From Arthrinium phaeospermum (taxonomy: Eukaryota > Ascomycota > Sordariomycetes > Amphisphaeriales > Apiosporaceae): a stretch of DNA of 64,000 nt. The stretch lies in the NCBI GenBank assembly GCA_006503535.1, contig QYRS01000002.1, positions 3,038,001 through 3,102,000 on the forward strand, given 5' to 3'. The translations under genes and the position numbers were made by a program. The notes below the pieces were generated by a model. That model had not been told where the DNA came from. It did not search any database and worked only from the letters and a program-made list of their open reading frames with translations. Positions within the stretch are counted from its first letter, which is position 1; every line of letters begins with the position of its first letter. Positions 11,329-22,798 of this stretch are shown one piece after another.

Positions 11329-13304
11329 GAGAGCGCGCGAGAATTCCACGTTACAGGTCAGACATTCCTCCCGCCCGACTTTGGGTACCTCCAGCCGGTT
11401 AGAGCGGGAACGTCGTCGGATCGAGAAATCTTCAGCGGGTAGGAATGATAGATGAAGTAACCCCATCCGAACCTGAGGGAGGGTAAATGTATCCAGGTAT
11501 CTTCTTACTCCTTTGTCAATAGGGGTAAGCACTGCATTCGTGAACAAGTCATTGATGCGCCGACATCTCATCTGCCAGCGATGGCTGATGTGTGCGATAC
11601 TCTTAGAATGTCCCACGACTGCCGAGTTGCCCTTTCTATGTCTCTGTCCACTTAGGGAAATGCGTACATTAGATTGTACGTGTTTGCTGCGGACACGCAG
11701 TTGGGGATCGATGCAATCTCCATGTACCTCTTCTTCCCCTTGCCCACCATCCCATTCCCAGAACCATACCGTCCGTCACACCCTTGCCATGTTGTGTTGT
11801 TTCTGGTTGCATCACAGCAGGAGGTACTCGTACATACCTTGAGTCTCTACGACGGGCCTAACCACATATATACAAACATACATATCTATATCTGCGTCCA
11901 TTAGCGATATTATACATACGCTCTAGGTACAGGGCAAGTGCAGTAGTGTCAGGATTTGGCGGCCTTTTATCCGCCCGGCGTCGGTGTTATCAAGCAAGCC
12001 AGGTAGGCACAAAAAATAACACAATTCTATGTGCATGCTTTAGGTAGATTATGTACTGTGGGTAGCTATCCTGTGCTGTCTGCCTTCAGCTGTTATGTTT
12101 GTTTCGCCTGCGTCGAACAAACAAAACGTCAGTAGGCGCCAGACAAAATCGAAGGATTGGCAACCTTGTCCATGGCCAACAACACGCATCCGGGCAACCC
12201 ATTGCGCTGGAGCGCTTTCACGGGAAGAGCATAAGCTCTGACACTACGGCAACTCTGACCCCGATTCGGCCCGTGTCTCTCTCCAGTGCACATCCTCACT
12301 AGGCGAGGTTAAAAGTAAGATGCTGGGTGCTGCTTGGGGGGGGTCAGGCACCTTAGTCCGCGGCGCAGCAGTTGTCGCTTACCGGCCCGCCTGCGGCCGT
12401 TGAGCTGAGGGCACGCCAGTACTGCTACCTACATTAAGGAGAAACATAGTAGAGTTCTGTCAATTGCAGGCTGATTGCTGGTTGAGATGACTAACGCGGC
12501 ATGACATCTACGGCCTTATGCATCCTGGATATACTATTGATGTATGTATGCTGTATGAAGAGACTGTTTTCAACTTCCAACACCGAGCATCCCCATCCCC
12601 GTGGCGGTTCTTTGTTCCCAGCAGCATGTACCACCTCTCCTGCCTCCTGAACTTCCAACCAACATGGGTTGATACATACATACGCAACCACCTCCTCGTC
12701 GCGCAACGTGCGAGAATCATTCGTCTGGCAAGCCAGTGCGGATATCAACGTGGTAGCACCCCGGGCGGGCGCAAGCCCGACTGTGTAATTCGGCTGGCCG
12801 ATACGCGTACCGTATGCGCTTCCAGCGCCATGAAAAGTACAGCTGATACCTCATGTGCACGATCAACTTGAGTCTTGGCTAGGTGTAGGTACCGTACGTA
12901 GCCAGTACTTAGGTATGTACCTACATGCATGCGGTACGGTAGCAGTGCGTGCGACCCCTGCCCTACACCACTCTGTAGGTAGGTTGGTGGTTGGCTTATC
13001 ATGCTTAAGTTCCTAACCCACCATGTTCGGTCCGGTATGCTCAATGGACCGTTGCAACGCCTACTTACTTGACAGCACACGAGTTCTACGCGTTTGTTGC
13101 TTTTTCCCGTTGGAGGGGAGCCACCCCTTCCCCTTGTTGTCATCAGGCCATTACAGACATGCGATCGAAAAGATGAAAAGGGAGCATGAAGAGCAGGTGG
13201 TTCGGGGTCTGTTCGGGTTCCGTGTGGCTCACCCCAAATGATGAGTATCGATTTAGATTTAACCGCTGCCCCCCCTTGTCATCAACGTTAATATTTGGGG
13301 GGAA

Positions 13305-13317
13305 GGGGGGGGGGGGG
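13305..13317. repeat. Poly(G) run, 13 nt
   Basis: G13 preceded by a G6 run (13297-13302), giving a short G-rich patch. Confidence 0.85.
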
Positions 13318-16300
13318 CTGTGCTTTGCCCGAAGCGCTAAACCAGCGGCCTCGGCTGCATAAGCGTCGTTTTTAGAAACGAGTCGCATCGCCCATCTTTT
13401 CGCCATCCAACAACCCTTAGTAATGTCAAGCATCAAGTACAGTAGATGCATCTTGTAGGTGAGTGAGTAGGCAGGCAGACAAGACAGCTCAAATTAGCAA
13501 AATGCATTGATGGTCTTATGGAGGTTGACAAATCACTGGCAATGCTAGAGGCCGTGAAAGTGTTCATGGAAATATTGTATCAGGGATCCGTCGGGGAGCA
13601 CTTCATCCTTTCGACACAATAGTTATCCTCGGACCCCAACTTTGTCTATGTACCTACTGAGGCGCGAACAGTGTCGTTTCTACCGAACGTTATATTTAGC
13701 ACATCAATGCCTGCCGGGGTGGACGAGTTGCGGGAAGTCATCTGCCACGACGACCTCTACATTTAACAACATACACATGGCAATGGCATACCTAACTGAG
13801 ATGGAAACTGAGGAAATAAAGGGCACCGAGTTCTGCACTATGTACCTTGTCTGTCCATGGTGAGCAGTCCACTCCCGGGGATGGCCTCGTCAAGAAGCTA
13901 TGGGCAGAATCATATCTTACCTTGCGGCCGGGACGTGAAGTATCGATATTCTCAACAGTGTTGTCCACAGCTATCATTGGTACGCAGGATCCAGTGTTCG
14001 TATATGTCTTGTATAGTGAGTGCCCTATCAACTAGATTTGCTCCTTTAGCAAGTAACGCCATGTGAATTAAACGCTTATCAAATATCAGTCAATTGCCAA
14101 GACGGTGTATGAGCGGATATCGAATTTTAGTCAGTCGTGAGGGTATTTGTATGGTATATCTACCCGGCATTCCATGGTCCCTGGTCTCACCGCAGTGAGC
14201 TCTGGCAAACCCAACCATCATGTTTGACTGTTGCCCGGTGGGCGCGCCGAGTGATTGGCATTATGTGAGCGAATCCCAATTGGTAAGGAGTGTTTTCCAG
14301 TGGCTATTGGTGTTATTTGCATTGAGGCATTTAAAGAGATTGATACATCAGTCGCTCGGCTTCACATGTCGATAGTCGTCGCTTGCTTCGTCGCTGGGGT
14401 GGTCTTTTTTCATTGAGGCTGCAGTATGAAATTTGTTTAATTGTATTACAAGTAAACTTAGTCGTTGTATATCAATCGAGGGAGATCGTACTACCAGCAC
14501 GGCGGCTCAAGTGATAGATCACCATGTCCCGGCGTAGCAAGTACAACATGACATCCCAAGTGAATTTGGCGGCATGCTTTCAGATACCAATGTTCAATAC
14601 GCTGTGCCACCACACGTACCGGACCATTCCCAGTGTATGGGTAACGAATCAGTTGCCAAAGGCTGTTTGGACATCGTGACCCGAGAGCTTGGTACACTAC
14701 GGCCCACGGGACTTCTGTAGGGATGATGGCTTATGCTGCCGTCCCGAATGATTGCCGAGCCGGCAAGTAAATGATGTAATAAAATTCCCTTATTTATGGG
14801 TTCCCGAGCTGCTTTTCCTTGTGGCTACTGATCATCTTTTGCAGCCTTGCCGGGCTCCAAGGGTGTGTGTTTACATGCTCCCCTGCTCAGACTTCGATAT
14901 GCTGTTGATAACGATATAATTGACATTTTCGTTTCTTTAGTACATACCTTGCCACCTGCTTAATAAAACGGCCCTAGCACGGGGTGACATTTCGCAGAGA
15001 AGCTCAGAGGCTGGGATATTCTGAATGCTGCATAGCAGTTCCAAACCCATTGAACGCGCTCTGGTTGATCGCGAAGTGGCCGACCGGGAGAAGTCGAAGA
15101 TTTTACAAGCAATCCAGTCAGCCAGTTCCCAACTTGGAGCTTTGTCCCTGAGCCATGGCACTTAGCTCCCGTCTGCTAACAAATACTCGTCTCGATGCCT
15201 ACCTTAGCAGCTATCCTAGAACCCAAACATCTCTTGTTTGCTCGGTAAGAATGGGTTCCAGGAATCATCGCATCACGAATTTGGCATATCTTAGGCATGT
15301 ACTTCTGCTAGTCCATAATATGCATTTCATGAAAAGGGAAAACTCCACAATGCGAATACGCGATAATGCCATCTACAGGAGCTGACGGCAGCTGCCGGAC
15401 TGACAACTCAAACATTGCACATGGTAAGCGACGCTCTCAAAGCACAGAAGCATAGATTGTTTGACGAGCAGTATATACGACCAAAAATCAAACCCCTTTA
15501 CATGGCTTCAAAATGATCGTTTGGCGCAGTTCGGACCAGTTCGCAGCTGCCCCTGAACTGGGCTTCCTGGATGCTCATCAGCCAGGCACCTGCCTTGCAA
15601 CTGAGAAACATTGAACAGTTTAAATACACAGAATAGAGAATAGGCATGATTGAAGTGCAGCAAATCTCACAGCCTTCCTCACCACACATCGTTCGGCACA
15701 GCAGAGTATATGATGAAGTTAAAACTGTGGGTTGCGCATGCAACTTGAAGACGACGAGGTTACGGTTCGCCCCATGTAAGCGATGCTTCAAATTGACCCC
15801 CGGGTCAATTGAATACCAACGTCACTGCACACAACTCAAAAATCCGTTTAAACTTCCATTACACCGAGCATTTATCCTACCCCAGGTACCATGGGGATTT
15901 CCTACTGTCCAGTTCATGCCGCAATCATCAGTAAGCCCGCGCGATTCACTACTAGGCCATGTTCAACAGGCATTGAAAGAAGCTGGAAATGGGTCCAAGA
16001 TGGGTTAAGTTGGAAACGATGGGGGCTTCTGACAGCGCCCGTCTAAATTGATTGGCGACGAGCATCGATCGAACACAACTCGCAAAGCTAAATGTATGTC
16101 TCGGCAAGTGCTTGGTATGCCGAGCATCCTCTTTGGACTTCACCATGATCATCATGTATCTCATCGCCCATTATCAGTTAGTGCAACCAAGGAGAAAAGA
16201 GACGCAGGCAAGCGACAAGCAAGACAAGCGCCCGGCGCCCGGCGCTGAGCATTGCCACATGCTTGGCACTACCCTCTCAGTGGACCAACAGCAGGGAGGA

Positions 16301-16743
16301 AGCGAAGCAAAACGTGCTTTGGGCCCCCCCTGGCCAAAACAGAAAACAGGCTTCTGACCCAAGGGCGAGGTGAGGGATCCCACACCCACGCACGTCAAGC
16401 TTAGTACGTTCCAGACCTGCGCGGGGTATTGGGCTTGTCACAGCTTACATGTCCAATGACGTCGGGCAAGAGGCCTCTCATGATGCGCAGGGTCGTAGCC
16501 TCGCAATGTGATTTAGCGCCTCAACGTACATAGCTCCATGGTTGGTTCACATGATGCAAGGTGAAATAGAAAGAATCGTACACGGCAAATTGAAGCGCTT
16601 ATCACCACTCTTCCCTACTTGAATCAATAGATCTTTTCTTGGTACCCTCAATCCTTGGCCGATTTTTACCTTACATACGATCGCGTTTCCAAGGTGTTCT
16701 GAAATCATCGCAACCAAACCTGCTACTGCAAGTGTTCTGGGTC

Positions 16744-18685
16744 ATGGCGTCCGGACATAATGTGAGTTTACAACATTCGCACTCTTGGTGTCGCTCCATT
16801 CATCACGATAATGTCATTAACCTGTTTACCAGGATCCGAAGCTGCTGGTAAGCGATTGCGTTGTTCTCGTTCTTCTCCCGGCCCCTTCTAACCCCAACCT
16901 GCGCAGTACGCCATTCAGGGCGTGTCCGCCTACCATGTAACTGCCGGGAAGGAGGAGTCTCTCACCCCAACCGGGCCACAGACTCTGTCGCTGTTGATGG
17001 TGCCGACTTCCTCGAGTTACGCCGACCCGGCCGCTTTTGACGGAGACTCGCAGACCCCATCTGACTTCTACCTACACTTGCACGTCGACGAGAGCCTGGA
17101 TATTCCTCTCCCGGCCACACACAGATCTACCACCCAGCCTCCGCGAAGCTATCTTATCCCGCGATGGGACCTTGGCCCAGAGAGCGGCACCTTTACGCGA
17201 CTCGAGTTCCCGGAGATTGGCAGCCGCAAGGGACTCCAAGAGGATGTGGATACCTTTGAAACCATTCTGGCACAATGCACTGCATTCCTAGAGAGGGGCC
17301 TCCCCCGAAAGCAGCAAAGAAGGACAAAAGCTCCTCATCGGCCACTCCTTCGGCGGGTGCGGGCGTATCACCCCACAAGCACCAAGTCGAAAATGGCAAC
17401 CAAGGAAGAAGTCCCTCCTTATCCTCCCACCGGCCTACAACCCGGCCTCATTCGCCCCGGGCGAGGCCTATGCACAGGGAAGCCACAGCGGTCCCGGAAA
17501 GGTGGCCAGATCGTGCTCGTGGACGAAGAAGATGGTAGCGTCATTGGCGAGCTCGGTGAGGGTTATCAGATCGACGACAACGCGATCAAGCCAGGGTCTA
17601 AAGGTCAGTACAGTCGGTAGAGTCGCCGATGGAAACTTCTATCTAACGCAAGTCACTAGAGCCTGTCGAGATTACCCTTCCCCCGAGGGTGGTGCGGGTC
17701 TAGCAGTTGCGCCCGCGTCACCAGAGTTCCTGGAGATGGAATTACACCCGGCCTATAAGAAGTCGTTCGCTCAAGCCAGGGTCTAAAGGTCAGTACAGTC
17801 GGTAGAGTCGCCGATGGAAACTTCTATCTAACGCAAGTCACTAGAGCCTGTCGAGATTACCCTTCCCACCGAGGGTGGTGCGGGTAAGCTAGCAGTTGCG
17901 CCCGCGTCACCAGAGGAGATGGAATTACACCCGGCCTATAAGAAGTCGTTCCTCGTTTCCAAAGCCACATATGCGTCGCGTCTGATAGTCACACCTCTGA
18001 CTTCATCACCAAGGGCATGCAGACTTCGGCAGACAGTTTCACGCAAAAGACGAAGCCGGCTGATAAGGCTGTCACGTTCGCCAACTACTCATGAGCGCGT
18101 TCGCCGTATTGGCAAGTTCTCTGGCAACGTCGCCGACCTGTCATCCAAGACGGTGGGCCAAGTGTCCAAGGTCGCTCAGAACCTCGGCGCAACTCTGGCA
18201 AGGAAGGGAAGTAAGGACGGTGGCAGGGGCTTCGGGCCGGATGGAAAGCCGATCGAGTCGTACAAGCCAGGCTTGCTCAACAAGAGCATGATGGCCTTTT
18301 CTACCATCGCTGATGGCATTGACTACGCCGGGCGAAACCTACTGGCCTCGGGCTCGTCGGCTGCGACCAACGTGGTGACGCACAAATGGGGTAATGAGGC
18401 TGGCGAGCTGTCCAAGCATCTAGGCGGAAGCGTCAAGAACGTCGGCTGGTGTATATTGATGTGACAGGTGTCTCGCGCCGCGCGATTGTCAAGGCTGTGG
18501 GCAAGGGCATGGTTGTAGGCAGGGTCAAGGGAGGGGGCGAGATTGTGGTTGGCGATGATACCAGTACCATGGGCGGCGACGGAGACCAGGTACCCAAGAC
18601 GAAACCTAGCCCTGATGCGACCGGTGCCAGCAGCGCAGCAAGCGGCAAGGGAAGAATCCGTTCACCGGAAAATAATCTAGCATAG
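16744..18685 (+). pseudogene. Spartin/plant-senescence-domain protein gene, recognisable but frameshifted
   Basis: Homology is clear but no single frame is open. The 5' end splices cleanly: exon 16744-16761 (MASGHN), intron 16762-16832, exon 16833-16847 (DPKLL), intron 16848-16916, then YAIQGVSAYHVTAG onward. The N-terminal domain (SDFYLHLHVDESLDIPLPAT, RSYLIPRWDLG, DTFETILAQCTAFLER) and the C-terminal senescence domain (MELHPAYKKSFLVSKA, KPGLLNKSMMAFSTIADGID, YIDVTGVSRRAIVKAVGKGM) are both present. Frame changes are needed near 17117-17135, 17300, 17410, 17497, 17985, 18095 and 18447, mostly single-base losses, several in homopolymers. A 185-bp tandem duplication sits in the middle. Proteins of this family act at lipid droplets or endosomal membranes in other organisms; the fungal role is little known. 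It may be a decayed gene or an intact gene with sequence errors. Confidence 0.8.
17586..17952 (+). repeat. 185-bp tandem duplication covering an exon end, an intron and the next exon start
   Basis: Copy 1 (17586-17770) and copy 2 (17771 to about 17952) are nearly identical. Each contains the end of one exon (...PGSK), a 56-bp intron (17604-17659 and 17789-17844, GTCAGT...CACTAG) and the next exon start (EPVEITLP). The copies differ by small indels: copy 1 has CTTCCCCCGAGG where copy 2 has CTTCCCACCGAGG, copy 1 lacks an AAGC present in copy 2, and copy 2 lacks TTCCTG. Copy 1 quickly reaches a stop. Copy 2 stays open through MELHPAYKKSF. Confidence 0.9.
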
Positions 18686-19670
18686 GATGTAGCCAGGATG
18701 GTTGGGTGCGGTAAGTGATTGGCAAGACATGGGTCACAAAACTGAAGCGATGGGAAAGGATCATACTTCATATCTAATCTTTGAGATCTTATAATGAAGA
18801 TTTACAGATTATCATTCACCTTCTAGAGCGGCAGGAAAGCAGCATTGCTCTAGCACATCAGTGAGCAGTTTCGTGTTGTTGTGGTGGTGGCGAACATGGG
18901 TGCTTCAACGCCTCACTACTCGAATTTCCTTTTCCTAGCACGAAACAAGTGACTGGCCAGAGTTATTTATTTGAACCCTTAGTAAAAGAAGAAAACCTTG
19001 TAGAAAAGAAAGTAATGGTTGGCTGTCTAGGTAAACAGTAGTACAGCTCTAATTACCTCTTTTCTTGTAAACTGTTGCTATTTTGTCACGTGACCCCTAC
19101 TTAACGCGTCTGTGCCTGTCGTTTCGAGCAAAAGACGGCAAGTTCAAACCCTCTGAAACTTCAGCAGGTGCTATGTCATGGCTTGAGAAAACTGCACCAG
19201 TACCTCTTTAAACCAAGGAGATCATTTGTTTTGATGAATTCTGTGGCGGTTGCGCATGCTTGACAGTCGTGGCGGCAGCTTTTAGGCGTTCATCCCAGGA
19301 TATTCTCAACCCGACCTCGACCTGGCAATCCACAAGTCTCAACATATGGCTGGCTGACAACGCTTCCTTAACTAGCAACCTCCGAGGAACCACCACAATT
19401 GGCCCGCATCCATACATCTCACCTGTTCCTTTGCAGCCGTGGCATGAGCTTTCCCTGACAACCAATCCAACCTCCAGTGTGAACAGTCTACATTTCTAGG
19501 GATGTGTCGGTACGAGTGCCTAGGGTCTCTCATCCTCTTACACGATATCAGCGAAGCACTCTGGTACAGAAAGCAGCCTCGTGACCTGGAAGAAACAAAA
19601 CCTCCAGAGGTTTGGCTCTGAGCCCCCCTTACTCCAAGCACCTGCTTTGCGGCATCTACGGGCTACCACG
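18686..19670. other. Intergenic region between two same-strand genes
   Basis: No gene seen. It holds the 3' flank of the senescence-domain gene and the presumed promoter of the gamma-tubulin complex gene. Confidence 0.5.
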
Positions 19671-21954
19671 ATGCTGCACGAGATACTACTGTCGCTATCA
19701 GGGCACTCATCGCGCTCCTGCGGGAGGGGCGGTGGCAGAAACCGCACAGCCCATCCTATCGCCTCCGGAGCGGGATTTGCTAAAGACTGCCGCTCATTTG
19801 AGCGAACTTCACCGCAGCCTCATTAAGACCACAGCTCAGATCAATGCGTCGCACGGGTCAGTCATCTGTCGGGCCGTGTCCAATGCCATCGGCTCTATTC
19901 ACCTGGCCGCCTTTCAGCGAAAGATACTTGAAGTGGAGAGCAGCATTCTCCGCAAGGAAGCTGCTCTCGTTGGGGCTTACGACATTGTGCCTTTAACGGC
20001 AGTTGTAGGCGAGTTCTCAGACTGGACGTTAAGAATGGAGTGGCTGTGGGACATGGTCCAGTTCATGCTCAGGAAGGACAAGAATGGCTCATGCACAGGG
20101 TCACAGCTAATGGACAAGCTCCGGAGCGAAATACAGACTGGGTATGCAGATATTGGGAGGCAGCGCTGAGTCTTGCCAGAGTGGCCGAGACGGCATGGCT
20201 CAAGCAGGTTTCCGCTTGGGTTCTATACGGTTCATGTAAGCAGTATATCTTCCCGAGATATATTTGTGAAAGCAGCAAGCTCATTGTGATACACAGGGAT
20301 TCCACGTCGACCAAAAACTATTGCCAGCATTCGTCAACCCTTCTACTGTATCATCGATGTTGTTCATCGGCACGTCTCTGAACCATGTGCGGAGTAGAGC
20401 CGGATCCGAGTCAAGCGTTGGGGGTCTCAGCCATCTTTCTTCTCAGCTGCAAGAGCTGTCGAAACTAACATTCCCTCTCAATACGGCAGCCTTTTCGAGA
20501 GCAATAACCAGTATTCGGCAATACCTATCTCAGACGATACTGCAAAAACTTCTACCTCGGGACAAGGTAGTCGAGATGCTGCATCTCCTGCGCGAGTTTT
20601 TCTACTCGGACGCGGTGAATTTGCCATGGCCTTGACGCAAAGGCCGACGAAAAGCTGCGAAACAGGTGGCATCGAGCAGACAACTTAGCGTATGAGAAAC
20701 GCGACAAACTCGGCACTGCAGTCGTTAAAGAAGGAGAAGTCGCCGCGGTCCTTACCCGGGCTTGGGCTGTACTCGCTTCGATGCGGAGTGAACATGCAGA
20801 AGAAGACGAGGAACTAGAGCGTGCCAGACCTCATCCTCAATCTATCCAAAAGCAGTGCAACGAACTCCACGGGCAAACAGGACAACTACCCTACAGATAC
20901 TACACCGTTTGGCAACTTGCTGTTCTCGGTGCCTGTCATCATGAGCTTACAGATACCCTCGCCGCTGGATTTGTTTCTCTCGACTGCAGACGTGGCTACG
21001 TACTCTTCTGTTAATTCGTACCTCCTCTCTATTCGGCGTGCACATCTTCGACTGACAGATTTGTGGAAAATCACATCTCCGTCGCCATCATCCAGCGCCC
21101 CAAGACCGCCTTTCAGCTTGAAAAAGGCCGGGCAGAAAAAGACACGCACTCTCCGGGACCGTTGTACAGACCGGGCTCTGACTATGCGGAGCACATGGAA
21201 CGAGTAGCGCGGTATCTTCTTCCTCGCTGAAACTGAGGCGTATCTCCAGGTTGAGATTGTGGAAGGCCTCTGGGCTCACTTCGAAGGATGGCTTGTTGGT
21301 AGAGAGACGTCGGGAAGTCGACCGCCAACTTCACACCAAACAGCATGCTGCAAATAGCCATGGAGAACAGCAGCCCGACGGAGGCGATGACGACTTCTGG
21401 CTGGAGGACGGCCAAACCACCAACCTGCTTCTCAGTATCCCCCGCCGGGCCGAACCTGGCAGCGCACCGGGATCCGCAGACTCTCCGTAGCCATAGGATG
21501 TATCTCGGCGCCTTGACACGCCGTCTCCTCCTCACGCAGCCCACCTTTACCGACCCACTCTACAGGCTTTTGGTTCACATAGATCGTCTGGTCGCTTTAG
21601 TACACCGTCTGCAAGGTATATGGACTGCGCTGGATCTGGAGGCGGACGAGGGCGTCGTGGACGCCTTCTCCAACCTCGAGGCCGAAGAGACCGAAATCAA
21701 GGCACATAGGCCAGATGGAGCACAAGGTCAAGAAGGGGGTGGAGAACGTGGTCGGGGTTTTGCGGAACCTCAGCATAGACTCCAAGTTCCTGGCGGATAT
21801 GGAGGGCGAGGAATTGTACACGGATGCGCAAGAGTTCCTGGACGACGATCCGGGGCGGTATATACCGAAGAGGGTCGGCGGCGTTGACCGGCTCCTGATG
21901 AAGTTGGACTTTGGCGGTTGGTTCAATAGCGGCGTTGGGGCTGAGAACGTCTAG
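19671..21954 (+). pseudogene. GCP4-type gamma-tubulin complex component (Spc97/Spc98 family), frameshifted
   Basis: The family works at microtubule-organising centres; GCP4 supports gamma-tubulin ring complex assembly. The start MLHEILLSLSGH is typical of GCP4. Later text also fits: PPERDLLKTAAHLSELH, LTAVVGEFSDWTLRMEWLWD, QVSAWVLYG, VSSMLFIGTSLNHVRSRA, LLGRGEFAMAL, LFLSTADVATYSSVNSYLLS, FLAETEAYLQVEIVEGLW and HRMYLGALTRRLLLTQPTF, ending GWFNSGVGAENV. An intron at about 20237-20298 (GTAAGC...ACACAG) is plausible. Frame changes are needed near 19712, 19730, 20157, 20600, 20642, 20820, 21310-21340, 21470 and 21700, and an in-frame TAG lies at 21205-21207. Several of these are single-base losses in G, C or T runs. 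It could be a true pseudogene or an intact gene with poor sequence. The family is normally single-copy per paralogue group, which makes loss in place worth checking. Confidence 0.8.
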
Positions 21955-22798
21955 CCAATATCACCATTACAACTTACAACATCACCTATATTTGTCACGA
22001 AGCCCTCAGCACCCTTGGGGCAAGAAAGCTAGCATGGATACCATGTACAAGTTATACACAACCGATTCAAACCCGCATTTGTCTGTGCCAGAATGCCAAT
22101 CTGCTGTTGTTCGGCTAGGTGCGTTTCTTATTTTTGGAGCTGTGCCCCAGTTGCAGCTGCCTAAGTACCTCCTATGGAAACCACTCAAATGCAGACTAAC
22201 CAAATGACCCCATCGTTGAGAATGCCACCCAAGAAGAACCAATCTTCGAGTGGGAATTTTCCTGGTTTCCCAGGTTTTCGTCATATGACCCTATTTATAC
22301 ACAAGATATGCCTTTTTTGTACACAAATGCATGCATGCCCAATACGCCCAGGTTTTCGTCATATGACCCTATTTATACACAAGATATGCCTTTTTTGTAC
22401 ACAAATGCATGCATGCCCAATACGCCCCCCCAGACTCCGTAATAATAAAAATGGAAATGAAAATGAAATGCAACGCTAGAAAAGAGTGCTGTAGTATCCT
22501 TGCTCAAAAATATGCAGGTGTTCTGTTATCCGCATTATATCTGGTTGACCGCTGTAAAACTTATTGAAAAAATGTGAGGAAAATGGTTCGAGACGCGAAA
22601 AAGGCTGGCTGGAAGGTTCAAAAGATATCGTCGATAGTCGGAAGAGTGAATGTGTGTCATCAGTCATAGCCTGCTCTTGGGCGGAGGCAGGCAGCGTTCG
22701 GTTTGCTGGAAAGAAGCCGGTGAGAGGTCGTAAATAGTAAACAAGTGCTTTGATAGCACGAGCTGAGATACTGCCGTCGCATGCGCCGAAAGCGCCAC
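21955..22798. other. Convergent intergenic region with a 78-bp tandem duplication
   Basis: This is the space between the converging 3' ends of the gamma-tubulin complex gene and the unknown gene on the minus strand. Apart from the duplicated block at 22269-22424 I see nothing in it. Confidence 0.6.
22269..22424. repeat. 78-bp perfect tandem duplication
   Basis: Two head-to-tail copies, 22269-22346 and 22347-22424, appear identical base for base, including a T6 run and an ATGCATGCATG core. They lie in non-coding sequence downstream of the gamma-tubulin complex gene. Confidence 0.95.

Larger units (their letters stand above)
9164..16743. other. Long gene-free stretch (7.6 kb) with microsatellites and homopolymers
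   Basis: No gene is supported. The part next to 9163 is the presumed promoter and leader of the Zn2Cys6 factor. The rest holds a TA microsatellite (10737-10760), an A23 run (11306-11328), a G8 run (12336-12343), a G13 run (13305-13317) and several palindromic TAGGTAC/GTACCTA clusters (for example 10979-10990 and 12880-12945). Open frames are short, overlap on several strands and match nothing I recognise. Confidence 0.55.

Noticed and set aside
15646..16008. 120-codon plus-strand frame
   Set aside because: No recognisable domain, signal peptide or codon bias; cannot be told from chance.
22269..22424. CRISPR-like repeat
   Set aside because: Only two copies, directly adjacent with no spacers, in a eukaryote.
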